Below, one piece after another: positions 1 to 8,981 of a stretch of DNA of 64,000 nt. The DNA is from Gemmatimonadaceae bacterium (GTDB taxonomy: Bacteria > Gemmatimonadota > Gemmatimonadetes > Gemmatimonadales > Gemmatimonadaceae). The position numbers were made by a program, and so were the translations under genes. Under the pieces are notes generated by a model. The model was not told where the DNA came from, made no database searches, and worked only from the letters and a program-made list of their open reading frames with translations. Position 1 is the first letter of the stretch. Each line of letters starts with the position of its first letter. The DNA lies in the NCBI GenBank assembly GCA_037721215.1, contig JBBJNV010000006.1, positions 62,001 to 126,000 on the forward strand, given 5' to 3'.

Positions 1-1
1 A

Positions 2-136
2 CCCGCTTGGTCGCGAAGCGCGACTCATCCCGAACGCGGCGACGTCACTCTCGATGATCTGCTCGCGATTTACGCCGATCATGGCGCAAAGCACGTTGGA
101 CAGATTACCAGGTTGAGGGAACGACGGGGTTGGTGA
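2..136 (+). CDS. DinB-like protein, C-terminal fragment
   Basis: An open frame enters from the left edge and stops at TGA 134-136, leaving 44 residues. The tail includes DDLLAIYADHGAKHVGQI and ends LRERRGW. This is the usual last helix of DinB/YfiT-like four-helix proteins, where a His a few residues before a QI pair belongs to the metal site. These proteins are often thiol- or metal-dependent transferases or damage-inducible proteins of unknown role. It ends 12 bp before the histidine kinase gene. Only the tail is visible, so the family call rests on a short motif. Confidence 0.6.
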   Translation, partial: PAWSRSATHPERGDVTLDDLLAIYADHGAKHVGQITRLRERRGW

Positions 137-148
137 GGCACGCGTAGC

Positions 149-1894
149 ATGCAGTTGCCGGCAATTTCGCCGATGGAGCACCGCAAACTGGTTCGATCTT
201 TCAGATTGCTGCCGCTGTTGCTGGGCACCGTAGTTCTGGTCGCCGGTTGTCTGGCCCTGCTCGGATGGGCTTTTGGCATCGCTGCCCTGAAAGGCGAGTG
301 GAGCGGAGGGATTCCAATGCTTCCGCTGTCGGGGGTGTCATTTGCAATAGCCGGCACCGCGCTCCTGCTGGCCCAGTACACGGACGTGCGGTGGTCGATG
401 ATCGCTTCGAGAATCCTCGCTGTGGTCGTCGGCGGGATCGCGCTCGTCACACTTGCCGAGTATGCGTTCAGCATCCCATTCGGGCTGCATACAACGCTCT
501 TCCACGACGAAGTGGTAAGCTCCGATGCGCGCGCCTCCGGCCGCATGGCCCTCAATACAGCGTTCGTTTTTCTGATCTGCTCAGCGGGTCTTGTCCTGCT
601 GCAACGCGACCGCGAATCGCGGAGGATGAGTTCCCAGTTCCTCGCGACATTGATGCTTATCATCTCATTTCTCGCGCTCATCGGGTACACTTTCGGCGTA
701 CGGAATTTCTACAGTTTCCAGATGCTGTCGGGGATGTCGCTCTACTCTGCAATCACGTTCACTCTGCTGGGTGTCGGACTGTTGTTCTCGCAGCTGGATC
801 GCGGTGTGCCTGCACTTCTCATGGACCCTGGGGCAGCGGGCTTTGTGGCCCGGAGGCTGATACCCGGCACACTTGTTCTTCCCATCGTGTTCACTCTCCT
901 GCGGGTAGCCGGAGAGAACAACGGACTGTTCGACAGCAACCTCGGCGCGTCGTTTGTGGTTGTAGCGGAAATGGTCGCGTTTTTGCTGCTTATCGGGTGG
1001 AGTGCTCGTGTGCTGCGATCGACAGATCGGACACGGGCTGATCTCTATGTGCGCGAGCAGAAAGCGCATGAAGCTTCCGAACGGGCGCGAGCCGATGCCG
1101 AAGCGGCGACGACGCAGGCGATGGCGGCGCGTGCCGAGGCCGAGCGCGCGAACGGCGCCAAGAGCGATTTCCTGGCGGTGATGTCGCACGAACTGCGTAC
1201 ACCGCTCGCTGCAATCATGGGTTATCAGGAACTACTGGCCGATGGGATTACCGGCCCGGTCAATGAGCAGCAGACGCAGCAGCTGGGTAGAATCAAGGTG
1301 AGCGCGCGGCACCTGCTGTCCCTGATCGATGAGATCCTCACCTTCACACGACTCGATGCAGGGCAGGAAACTCTTACGATAGAACCCGCCGATCTTCGTA
1401 GTCTGATCGACGACTCCGTGGAAATCGTCGAGCCCCTGGCGAGGGCCAGGCGTCTCGATCTACAGGCGGTGAAACCGCTTGTCGAAACAATTATCCAGAC
1501 TGACGCCACCAAGGTCAGGCAGATGCTCGTAAATCTGCTTTCGAATGCAGTAAAGTTCACCGAGGAAGGCAGCGTGAGGGTGATGGGTGAAGTCCGCGGC
1601 GATCAGGTAGTTCTGGTTGTATCGGACACGGGCCCTGGCATCGACTCCGAGCACCATCATAAAATCTTCGAGCCCTTCTGGCAGGTCGAGCAGAAGGCCA
1701 CGCGGCGCACTACCGGTACGGGGCTCGGACTCACCGTGACGCGCAGGCTTGCCAATCTCATGGGCGGAGACATCACCGTGCTGAGCACTGCTGGAAGCGG
1801 AACCTCTTTCACCATTATCCTGCCGGCCAAGGTCGTTCCTCTGTCCGTGACGCGCCCGCGAGCCACTCCGTTGCGCGGGATAGCTCCGGTTTGA
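149..1894 (+). CDS. Membrane-bound sensor histidine kinase
   Basis: This 581-residue protein has about eight hydrophobic segments in the first 290 residues, a short Ala/Glu-rich coiled coil (about 300-335), a HisKA domain with SHELRTP (phospho-His at residue 347), and a C-terminal HATPase domain. The ATPase shows the N box (NLLSNAVKF), the G1 box (DTGPGI) and the G2 box (GTGLGL). The membrane part is not a named sensor domain I recognise, and it has no large periplasmic loop, so it may sense a membrane-associated signal. No cognate response regulator is adjacent; the next gene is a peptidase. The ATG at 149 is the first good start after the upstream stop. Confidence 0.9.
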   Translation: MQLPAISPMEHRKLVRSFRLLPLLLGTVVLVAGCLALLGWAFGIAALKGEWSGGIPMLPLSGVSFAIAGTALLLAQYTDVRWSMIASRILAVVVGGIALVTLAEYAFSIPFGLHTTLFHDEVVSSDARASGRMALNTAFVFLICSAGLVLLQRDRESRRMSSQFLATLMLIISFLALIGYTFGVRNFYSFQMLSGMSLYSAITFTLLGVGLLFSQLDRGVPALLMDPGAAGFVARRLIPGTLVLPIVFTLLRVAGENNGLFDSNLGASFVVVAEMVAFLLLIGWSARVLRSTDRTRADLYVREQKAHEASERARADAEAATTQAMAARAEAERANGAKSDFLAVMSHELRTPLAAIMGYQELLADGITGPVNEQQTQQLGRIKVSARHLLSLIDEILTFTRLDAGQETLTIEPADLRSLIDDSVEIVEPLARARRLDLQAVKPLVETIIQTDATKVRQMLVNLLSNAVKFTEEGSVRVMGEVRGDQVVLVVSDTGPGIDSEHHHKIFEPFWQVEQKATRRTTGTGLGLTVTRRLANLMGGDITVLSTAGSGTSFTIILPAKVVPLSVTRPRATPLRGIAPV

Positions 1895-1971
1895 TCGACC
1901 GGTCACACCTGACTGCCGCCGAAGTTCGTCCAGTCTCTTTCCTGCGGCTATCCACCACTTACCCGTGGTTA

Positions 1972-3405
1972 ATGTCTACTCACTTTTCCTCCGTCATCAT
2001 TCGCCGTGCAGTTCTCGTTGCCAGTGTCGCGTGGCTGACGGCATTCGCCGAGCCGCTCGCGGGCCAGCAACCTTCGGAGCCGGGATCAACGCCCATTGCC
2101 GACAGCTACCGGGCGGTGGCGAACCGGTTGATTGATGCGGCGCTCGGTGACAGTGCGGCCTGGAGCCGTACCGCGCGCCTCACTGATACGTTCGGCCACC
2201 GGCTGAGCGGATCGCAAGCGCTCGAATCTGCACTGGACTGGATCATTGGCGAGATGAAGCGGGATGGACTCGAGAACGTGCGCGGTGAACCGGTGATGGT
2301 TCCGCACTGGGTACGCGGGGAAGAGTCGGCGCACCTCCTGAAGCCCCGCGCGCAGAAGCTTCACATGATCGGACTGGGACGGAGCGTTGGGACACCGCGT
2401 GGCGGAATCACGGCGCTTGTCATTGTCGTCACCAGCTTCGCTGATCTCGAAGCACGTGCATCCGAAGCGAAAGGGAAGATTGTGCTGTTCGACGTTCCGT
2501 TCACCAGCTACGGCGAAACGGTTCGCTATCGGGGCGGTGCGGCCTCAGCGGCAGCGAGGGCAGGCGCGCGGGCTGCGCTCGTCCGGAGCGTCGCATCGTT
2601 TTCCATTCAGAGCCCGCATACCGGCGCCATGAACTATGACACAACCGTTGCGCGCATTCCCGCTGCCGCGTTGAGCGTTGAAGACGCCATGATGCTGCAT
2701 CGAATGAGTGACCGGGGCGAGCAGATCGTCCTGACCCTCAGGATGGATGCGAAGACTCTCCCCGATGCACGGTCGCGGAATGTCGTCGCCGAGATCGTCG
2801 GGAGGGAGAAGCCGGAAGAGATTGTAGTGCTTGGCGGTCACATCGATTCATGGGATGTAGGGCAGGGGGCCATGGACGATGCGGGCGGGAGTGTTGCCGC
2901 CTGGGAAGCGGTGCGGCTGATGAAGAAGCTCGGACTGAGGCCGCGCCGAACGGTGCGGGTGGTGCTGTGGACGAACGAGGAGAACGGACTGCGGGGTGCA
3001 ACCGCATACCGCGACGCCCACGTGAATGAACTTGCCCGACATGTGATGGCGATGGAATCGGATAACGGTGTTTTCAAGCCAAGCGGAGTGAGTGTGGGCA
3101 GCACGCCGGCAGGGGTGGCGATGGCGCGCGACATTGCGTCGCTGTTGTCGCGATTTGGCGCGGCCTCGGCGGTGCCGGGCGGTCCGCAGGCTGACATCGG
3201 GCCACTCTACGCGGCTGGGGTGCCGTCTGTCGCGCCGGTAGTGGACGGGTCCCGCTATTTCTGGTATCACCACAGCGCAGGCGATACGATGGACAAGCTG
3301 AATCCAAGGGAAGTCGCCGAGTGCGTGGCGCTTATGGCAGTGATGGCCTACGTGATTGCCGACATGCCTGAAACGCTGCCGCGGGCGGTTCCGCCGGCTT
3401 CCTAG
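1972..3405 (+). CDS. Secreted M28 family zinc peptidase (carboxypeptidase Q-like)
   Basis: From ATG 1972 the protein is 477 residues and begins with a signal peptide (hydrophobic VLVASVAWLTAF, then a cleavage region before GQQ). A longer TTG start at 1891 would overlap the kinase and put a non-hydrophobic tail in front of that signal, so I prefer 1972. A PA-like insert lies in the middle. The catalytic part contains GGHIDSWDVGQGAMDD (zinc His290, bridging Asp302), NEENG (Glu pair), MESDNG and a late YHHSAGDT His. This ligand set and the SWDVGQGAMDD wording match eukaryotic plasma glutamate carboxypeptidase. It probably removes residues from peptides outside the cytoplasm. Its stop shares a CTAG with the stop of the converging nnrD gene. 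Confidence 0.9.
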   Translation: MSTHFSSVIIRRAVLVASVAWLTAFAEPLAGQQPSEPGSTPIADSYRAVANRLIDAALGDSAAWSRTARLTDTFGHRLSGSQALESALDWIIGEMKRDGLENVRGEPVMVPHWVRGEESAHLLKPRAQKLHMIGLGRSVGTPRGGITALVIVVTSFADLEARASEAKGKIVLFDVPFTSYGETVRYRGGAASAAARAGARAALVRSVASFSIQSPHTGAMNYDTTVARIPAAALSVEDAMMLHRMSDRGEQIVLTLRMDAKTLPDARSRNVVAEIVGREKPEEIVVLGGHIDSWDVGQGAMDDAGGSVAAWEAVRLMKKLGLRPRRTVRVVLWTNEENGLRGATAYRDAHVNELARHVMAMESDNGVFKPSGVSVGSTPAGVAMARDIASLLSRFGAASAVPGGPQADIGPLYAAGVPSVAPVVDGSRYFWYHHSAGDTMDKLNPREVAECVALMAVMAYVIADMPETLPRAVPPAS

Positions 3406-4334
3406 ATTCCGTTCATGATCGCGGGGATCTCGGCGAGCAGCTCCCGGGCTAGAAATCCGGTTCTGCCCATCTTTTTCGCAAGCGCATTTCCCGCCGCTCC
3501 GTGCAGAAAGACTGCCCATGCCGCGGCGTGAAGCGGATCGGTTCCGCGGGCCAGAAGCCCGGCGACAATTCCGGCAAGGGTATCGCCCGAGCCAGAGGTG
3601 GCGAGTCCAACATCACCACCGTCGTACCTGCACACACTGCCATCAGGTGCAGCGATGATTGTATGGGAGCCCTTAAGAACCACCACTGCCCGCATGGTGA
3701 TGGCTGCATCGCGTGCCGCCGCACCTGGGTCGCGATCGATCTCCGCCTTGTCCATTCCGAGCATAGCGGCCATCTCGCCCGCGTGAGGCGTCAGGACAAT
3801 CCTCCCGTCGAGGCGATGGAGCAGGCTGGCGTGCTCTGACAGTCCCGTGAGCGCAGCGGCGTCGAGGACCACGGCCGGACCATCAACCCGGGCAAGGAAC
3901 AGCGCGACGAGACGTCCGGTCTCGACATCGTTGGGCATGCCTGGCCCAATCAGGGTCGCATCGCTGACATTGGAGTGCTCGATGACCTTTGCCAGCGATT
4001 GCCTCCTGATTCCTCCAGCCGCTGTCTCGTCGAGACCGATTGACATCGACTCAGGAACGCTAACGCCAATGAACGGCGCGACCGTGTGGGTGCTGGCGAT
4101 CTGCAGTTTCCCGGCGCCGGCGCGCAACGCCGCAATGCCGGCGAGGACGACCGCGCCGGGGATGGCGTTGCTGCCGCCGACGATTAGAACCCGGCCGCGC
4201 GCCTCCTTGTCGTCATTGCCCCCTGCGGAGGGCAATGACCACCTGCGAAGCTGTGCACGGGTGATTCGGGTCCGAGTGCCTTTATTTGGCGGCAATTGTC
4301 GCATCGGGCCTGGATGTGACAGGTGCTCCGGCAT
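3402..4334 (-). CDS. nnrD: ADP-dependent NAD(P)H-hydrate dehydratase
   Basis: NnrD repairs hydrated NADH/NADPH (NADHX, NADPHX) using ADP or ATP in the cytoplasm. The 310-residue protein is of the ribokinase-like YjeF C-terminal type: GRVLIVGGSNAIPGA near the N-terminus, LTPHAGEMA in the middle, VLKGSHTIIA, and the anion-hole/catalytic motif TSGSGDTLAGIVAGLLARG. The epimerase domain (NnrE) often fused to it is absent, so this is the stand-alone form. It overlaps the end of the upstream phosphatase gene, suggesting cotranscription. An internal ATG at 4304 would shorten the overlap to 23 bp and is an equally good start; neither has a clear ribosome site. Confidence 0.88.
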   Translation of the reverse strand: MPEHLSHPGPMRQLPPNKGTRTRITRAQLRRWSLPSAGGNDDKEARGRVLIVGGSNAIPGAVVLAGIAALRAGAGKLQIASTHTVAPFIGVSVPESMSIGLDETAAGGIRRQSLAKVIEHSNVSDATLIGPGMPNDVETGRLVALFLARVDGPAVVLDAAALTGLSEHASLLHRLDGRIVLTPHAGEMAAMLGMDKAEIDRDPGAAARDAAITMRAVVVLKGSHTIIAAPDGSVCRYDGGDVGLATSGSGDTLAGIVAGLLARGTDPLHAAAWAVFLHGAAGNALAKKMGRTGFLARELLAEIPAIMNGI

Positions 4335-5052
4335 CTTCCAGAGGGGCCACGAAGTTGAATACCTGCAAACTCAGTTTGCCCCGCGGCTTGGCCGCGTCAT
4401 CGTACTCGTATGAAGTAACCGAGCAGTTGGCTACTTCGTTTGCGCGGTCGATTGCAAGGATCTGCTCTTCCGTCATGTGCTCGAGCAGATAGCGCATGCA
4501 GAGCACGACCACCGAATGGCAAACGAGGAGTACGCGCTCCCCGCAATACTCCCGCGAAATCATCTCGATTGCACTGCGAAGCCGCAGTATCACATCACAC
4601 CAGCTCTCGCCACCCGGCGGGCGATGATAGAACTTGCCGAGCAGCCGGCGAAATTCGGCTTGATCAGGATGATACGACTTGATTCCGATGCTGGTGAGCC
4701 GGTCGAGAATTCCGAATTCCTTCTCGCGCAGGCGCTCGTCGACAACAAGGGAAAAACGATCGTGACTGAAGCCCGCGGACGATGCAATGATTGCCGCTGT
4801 GTTGCGAGCTCGCAGATACGGAGATGTGAGAACGACGGTAGGCTGTTGGGCCTGTGGGAGCGCCGCGAACCATCGGCCGAGGGCCATCGACTGCTGCTCG
4901 CCCAGCGGCGAAAGGGGAACATCGACATCCCTTGTGTCGATGTCGATGGTGTCGTCGCCAGCCAGCATCGCTGCCTCGCGGGCGACGTTCCCGGCCGACT
5001 CGCCGTGGCGAACTATGTATAAGAGGTCAGGCCAGATCTGGGAGTTGGGCAC
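4282..5052 (-). CDS. Histidine phosphatase superfamily protein
   Basis: This 256-residue cytoplasmic protein carries the branch 1 histidine phosphatase signature YIVRHGESAGN, in which the His is phosphorylated during catalysis. Other active-site pieces are the acid-base Glu region REKEFG, the Arg in LTSPYLRARNTAAI, and the second His in VLLVCHSVVV. The substrate cannot be read from sequence; relatives include phosphoglycerate mutases, phosphosugar phosphatases and broad-range phosphatases. The length and the PGGESWCDVILR motif resemble the phosphoglycerate mutase-like branch. It lies just upstream of nnrD on the same strand and overlaps it. Confidence 0.85.
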   Translation of the reverse strand: MPNSQIWPDLLYIVRHGESAGNVAREAAMLAGDDTIDIDTRDVDVPLSPLGEQQSMALGRWFAALPQAQQPTVVLTSPYLRARNTAAIIASSAGFSHDRFSLVVDERLREKEFGILDRLTSIGIKSYHPDQAEFRRLLGKFYHRPPGGESWCDVILRLRSAIEMISREYCGERVLLVCHSVVVLCMRYLLEHMTEEQILAIDRANEVANCSVTSYEYDDAAKPRGKLSLQVFNFVAPLEDAGAPVTSRPDATIAAK

Positions 5053-5144
5053 GGAGAAAGCCGGTCAGGGGAGATACCAACGCTGAAGGGCGGTGCATGA
5101 TGCGCGCACCGCCCCTCGATCCGCTTACTACATTCGGTTGGCCG

Positions 5145-6677
5145 TCATACGAGCGGCTTGTACCGGAAGCCGGCAACGCCGGTCTTTGGGCTCTTGATGC
5201 GGAATTCCTTGCTGCCCTTTCCCGAAACCGGGCCAACCGGCACGGTTTCGGTGAAAATCACGCTACCTTTTGAATCGAGGAAATCAACGCTCATAGTGAA
5301 CGACTTCGAAGCAGCCGCCCGGTTCTCGACGGTACCGACGAGCGTGGTGCCATCGTTGTTACGCGAAAACTCGGTGAATGCCACCTTGACTGGCATCTTC
5401 TCGGCCTTGCTGTTGTAGAGAACGAGCGAATCGGTGTAAGCATTCTTGAGCTTTGGCACCTTCGCCGCATTCATCATTCCCCGATACATGAAAGCGTAAA
5501 GCATCCAGTTGTCGGGGTTGCTCGGGTCGAGTGCAAGAAGCTTGGAGACCACCGGGCCCACTTTGCCAAATTCGTCAATCGCCAGGTAGCTGGCCGCCAG
5601 ATTGTTGAGGGCATCGCGCTGGTAGGGGTTGCGGGCAACGACGGCCGCAAATAACTGCGCGGCTTCTTTCGGACGCTTGCTCTGCGACGCGACGACACCG
5701 GCCTGCAGCAGCGCACTCTCGCCGAATTTCGACGGCTCGGCGAGCATCGGAGCGTACAACTTCGGAATGGAAGCGCTGTCGCCCGCGGCTATGTACAGTT
5801 TGGCAAGACTGGCAACGGCGGTCATTCCCTTGATTTCGTTGGTCGAGCCCGCCATAACCGCATTCCATGCGGTGATCGCTTCCCGAGCGAGTGTCCGCTT
5901 CTCCGCTCCTGAAGCCGCTTCGGAACGAAGCGTGGCTGTCGCCGCAACGTCATACAGCATCTGACCGCGGACATCGGCGTACGCCGTATCGGTTCCGGCG
6001 GCGCTCAGGGTTTTTCTGGCGTACTCGAGCATTGCCGGATAATTCTTCCGGCTCTTTTCGACGCTGGCCATTACTGAATACGCGTAAGGCGACGTGCGGT
6101 CGAGAGTCAACGAGCGGCGGGCGAAAATCTCCGCTGAGTCGAGCTGGTTGACATTGAGCGCATTGATTGCGGCGTTGGTGACCGCGAGCCACGGTTTCTG
6201 CTGGCGAAACGGGCCAACGAACGATGCGCATGCAGCTGAGCTTTGCTCGACGACGGTGAGTGCCGAATCGGTGGCAGCGTAGAGATCGATCGTCGCCGTG
6301 GGATTGACCGTGTGACCAATCGTCGAGCGCACGGCGATCGGGTTGATTCCGGGCTGCTCGAGCAGTAACAGGTACGCGGAGCCGAGCAGGTACGCGCGGC
6401 CAACCGGGTTTTCAGTCTTGATTCCAGGGGCATTGAGCAGGCCGACAATGGTCCGGAGTTCCTTCCCGGGGTCTCCCCCTTTCAGCGCGGCCTGCGCCTG
6501 CGCCATCGCAAGAGTAGCGCGGGCGACATTCTGGCCTTTGTTCTGATCGATTTCGCAGACGGGCCCAGCGGCTGCTGCGGGAGCTGCCGAAGTTTGTGCG
6601 AACGCCGGCGTCGACGACGCGAATGAGGATGCAAGCAGGGCGGCACCTGCGAACAGACTCGTCTGATATGCTCTCAT
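5145..6677 (-). CDS. Secreted tetratricopeptide-like repeat protein
   Basis: This 510-residue protein has a clear signal peptide ending near TPAFAQ. The body is helical with repeat-like pairs (residues about 170-390), for example a unit containing AKLYIAAGDSASIPKLYAPM and another containing LNNLAASYLAIDEFGKVGPV. These fit degenerate TPR units. The last 90 residues (about 420-510) look like a small beta domain (SFTMSVDFLDSKGSVIF), similar to the FxLyD type. I chose ATG 6677 because AGGAG lies six bases upstream; the TTG at 6683 would directly abut it. The role is unknown. It is probably an exported scaffold for protein contacts. Confidence 0.75.
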   Translation of the reverse strand: MRAYQTSLFAGAALLASSFASSTPAFAQTSAAPAAAAGPVCEIDQNKGQNVARATLAMAQAQAALKGGDPGKELRTIVGLLNAPGIKTENPVGRAYLLGSAYLLLLEQPGINPIAVRSTIGHTVNPTATIDLYAATDSALTVVEQSSAACASFVGPFRQQKPWLAVTNAAINALNVNQLDSAEIFARRSLTLDRTSPYAYSVMASVEKSRKNYPAMLEYARKTLSAAGTDTAYADVRGQMLYDVAATATLRSEAASGAEKRTLAREAITAWNAVMAGSTNEIKGMTAVASLAKLYIAAGDSASIPKLYAPMLAEPSKFGESALLQAGVVASQSKRPKEAAQLFAAVVARNPYQRDALNNLAASYLAIDEFGKVGPVVSKLLALDPSNPDNWMLYAFMYRGMMNAAKVPKLKNAYTDSLVLYNSKAEKMPVKVAFTEFSRNNDGTTLVGTVENRAAASKSFTMSVDFLDSKGSVIFTETVPVGPVSGKGSKEFRIKSPKTGVAGFRYKPLV

Positions 6678-6870
6678 GAACAACTCCTACGGTGAAAGAC
6701 GCGGGAGCCCGGCTCGCCGGCGACGGTACGATACTGGCGACAACGGCTCGCGAAAGGATACTAATATACCCGCGCACAGGGATCGTTCCAGCGTTTCACC
6801 GGGCTGTGATTCCTCCTGAAACCACCAGTGGCATAATGATGCGAAGAATTGTGCAGACAGGCAGATAAGA

Positions 6871-7494
6871 GTGCTCCGTGATTCGCGTCATCGAGAAGCC
6901 ACAGCACATCTTGCATTCGTTGACCCCGTGATGGGGGAAGTCATTGCAAGAGTAGGGAGATGCACGCTCGATGTGAGAAATGAAGGCACCCACTTCGATG
7001 CGCTCATCAGATCCATCGTGTATCAACAGCTATCGGGCAAGGCCGCGGCAACCATTCACGGACGGGTGGTTGGGCTCATCGGCGAGGGTGGGTCTCCGGT
7101 TCCTCACACCATTCTCTCGACCACGCACGAAGCACTGCGCGCTGTTGGGCTGTCCAGTCAGAAAGCGAGCTATGTCCGAAACCTTGCTCAGCATGTGATC
7201 GACGGATCGCTGCCGATCGAGTCACTGCACAACCTCACTGATGAGGAGATAATTCACGCGCTGGTCCAGGTGAAAGGCATCGGACGCTGGAGCGCGCAGG
7301 TGTTCATGATGTTCAGGCTCGGCCGGCCGGACGTGCTGCCGGAGCTGGACCTCGGGATACAGAAAGGAATCCAGAAGGCGTACCGGATGAGAAAGCCCCC
7401 CACTCCGAAGCAGGTCCTGGCGCGCGGGAAAAGGTGGGCGCCTTACCGCACGGTAGGAGCCTGGTACATGTGGAGAATTCTGGACGTGGAATGA
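6871..7494 (+). CDS. DNA-3-methyladenine glycosylase, AlkA-type HhH-GPD protein
   Basis: This 207-residue protein removes alkylated bases in base excision repair. It has the helix-hairpin-helix KGIGRWSAQVFMMF and the following catalytic-Asp segment LPELDLGIQKG, and an N-terminal portion with VYQQLSGKAAATI. Both are typical of the short bacterial AlkA form without the N-terminal TBP-like domain of E. coli AlkA. The GTG start at 6871 has only a weak AAGA upstream, and no better in-frame start exists before the conserved DPVMGEVI. It is divergent from the secreted repeat protein gene across a 193-bp intergenic region. Confidence 0.9.
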   Translation: MLRDSRHREATAHLAFVDPVMGEVIARVGRCTLDVRNEGTHFDALIRSIVYQQLSGKAAATIHGRVVGLIGEGGSPVPHTILSTTHEALRAVGLSSQKASYVRNLAQHVIDGSLPIESLHNLTDEEIIHALVQVKGIGRWSAQVFMMFRLGRPDVLPELDLGIQKGIQKAYRMRKPPTPKQVLARGKRWAPYRTVGAWYMWRILDVE

Positions 7495-7527
7495 ACTGCC
7501 TCGCCGTTGAATCATTATTGTTAGTCA

Positions 7528-8049
7528 ATGCCAATCACCCAATTCGAAACCCTTCCTGATTCGTCCCGCGTCTGGGTCTATGGCGCCAGCGCCGATGTGG
7601 ATGCGCGTGGTGCGGAGGCTTTGCTTAGGCATACAGATGATTACCTCGGAAGCTGGAAGGCCCATGGTGCGCCTCTGACCTCGGGCCGCGACTGGAGCGA
7701 AAACCGCTTTCTCACCATTGCGGTGGATCAGAACCGTGAGGGCGCTTCGGGTTGTTCAATCGACGGGTTGTTCCGAACTCTGAAGAACATCGAACCCGAA
7801 ATCGGCGCGCAGCTCGTCACGAGCGGACTAATCTACTTTCGTTCGAATGACTCGAACGTGCATGCCGTCACGCGCGACGAATTCTCCGAGCTCAGCGCGG
7901 CCGGAAGGGTCAATGGCGATACGGAAGTATTCGATACGTCAGTCGTCACCTTGGGTGAATGGCGCGGACGGTTCAAGTCCCGGGCCGCCGATTCATGGCA
8001 TCACTCGCTGATGCATGAGCGTATCCTGAGCGGTGAAACGAACGGGTGA
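7528..8049 (+). CDS. Conserved protein of unknown function (ASGCSID family)
   Basis: This 173-residue soluble protein has no signal peptide. Recognisable pieces are SRVWVYGASADVD near the start, a W-HGAPL segment, a hydrophobic strand followed by VDQNREGASGCSIDGL, and a C-terminal acidic region with FDTSVVTLGEWR. I recall similar small proteins in Bacteroidota carrying SRxWIYQ and ASGCSID, often labelled ABC transporter ATPase although they have no Walker motifs; nor does this one. The invariant-looking Cys in GCSID could be functional. It overlaps the yjbQ-like gene by 4 bp (GTGA), so the two are probably translationally coupled and may work together. Confidence 0.75.
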   Translation: MPITQFETLPDSSRVWVYGASADVDARGAEALLRHTDDYLGSWKAHGAPLTSGRDWSENRFLTIAVDQNREGASGCSIDGLFRTLKNIEPEIGAQLVTSGLIYFRSNDSNVHAVTRDEFSELSAAGRVNGDTEVFDTSVVTLGEWRGRFKSRAADSWHHSLMHERILSGETNG

Positions 8050-8468
8050 AGACCCACACTTCGTATCTGACATTCAACACGAAAAAGCGGCAGGAGATCA
8101 TCGACATCACCGACGATGTCGAAGCGTGTCGCGCTGCAGCCGGCATCGACGACGGATTCGTGCTGGTGTCGGCAATGCACATCTCGGCGTCGGTATTCGT
8201 GAACGACCACGAGCCGAATCTGTGGAAGGACATTCTTGACTGGCTCGAGACCCGGGTGGCACCGTGGTCGCCGGATGAATACAGGCACAACAGCGGAACC
8301 GGTGAGGACAACGCAGCGGCACATTTGAGGTCGCTGACAATCGGGCATGAAGTGATAGTTCCCGTAACCAGAGGCAAGCTCGACTTCGGCCCATGGCAGC
8401 GCGTGTTTTATGGTGAATGGGACGGAAGGCGGCCGAAACGGGTGGTGATCAAGGCAATGGGGGTGTAG
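8046..8468 (+). CDS. YjbQ / UPF0047 family protein
   Basis: This 140-residue protein matches the YjbQ family (secondary thiamine-phosphate synthase-type annotation). The family hallmarks are a strand-rich start (FNTKKRQEIIDITDDV), GFVLVSAMHISASVFVND with the conserved His, HNSGTGEDNAAAHLRSLTIG, and the end segment LDFGPWQRVFYGEWDG. Some family members have weak thiamine-phosphate synthase activity, but the physiological reaction is not settled. The start is GTG 8046, inside the TGA of the upstream gene, and the pair forms a compact operon. Confidence 0.88.
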   Translation: MKTHTSYLTFNTKKRQEIIDITDDVEACRAAAGIDDGFVLVSAMHISASVFVNDHEPNLWKDILDWLETRVAPWSPDEYRHNSGTGEDNAAAHLRSLTIGHEVIVPVTRGKLDFGPWQRVFYGEWDGRRPKRVVIKAMGV

Positions 8469-8492
8469 CAGCGGCGGCAGTAGGATTCAACC

Positions 8493-8930
8493 TCATGCTC
8501 TCAGATAATCTGCGCGCCAGTTCTTCACCTCCCGCTTGATATCCGCCGACTTCTGGAACTCACCGGCGAGCGTACGACGGACGAGGTCAGTTAACTCATT
8601 GTCAGACGCAAAGCGTAGTGCAATAAGCTGAGACGGTGTCAGATCGTCCACCCGGCCGCGGAGATCCTCCGGAAGAATGCGGGAGAGTCGCAGGCGTTCC
8701 TCGAGTCGGATCACACGATCCTGAACTCGTATCGAATGGCCGCGAATTGCCAGGGCAACCAGCACCAGTGCCACCGCCACAAACAACTGCCATAGCGTCA
8801 CCCCACCGGGATTCTGAATGAGAACCCAGACGGCGTAAAGCGCGTTGAGCACCAGCACGGTCGCGCCAACCAGGTAGAGCGCAGGCGGCCGGCGGGTGTG
8901 AGTGGCGTAAGTCTGCTCCTGCTGCGCCAT
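8493..8930 (-). CDS. DUF6526 family membrane protein
   Basis: This 145-residue protein begins with QTYATHTRRPPALYL, followed by two transmembrane helices (about residues 18-38 and 45-63) and a cytoplasmic tail with RLEERLRLSRILPEDLRGRV. The NHxR-like opening, two helices and RxxDRxIRLEERLR are what I know from DUF6526 proteins. No function is established. The tail reads as helical and charged, ending NWRADYLRA. The gene stands alone on this strand; the sufE gene upstream is separated by 51 bp and could share its transcript. Confidence 0.8.
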   Translation of the reverse strand: MAQQEQTYATHTRRPPALYLVGATVLVLNALYAVWVLIQNPGGVTLWQLFVAVALVLVALAIRGHSIRVQDRVIRLEERLRLSRILPEDLRGRVDDLTPSQLIALRFASDNELTDLVRRTLAGEFQKSADIKREVKNWRADYLRA

Positions 8931-8981
8931 CGCTGACTCCAGAAAAGTTAGTGAAAAAATTCTTCGGCCGAATGACTGCGT

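Noticed and set aside
1891-1971. TTG start giving a longer M28 peptidase
   Set aside because: It would put 27 residues before a normal signal peptide and overlap the kinase gene.
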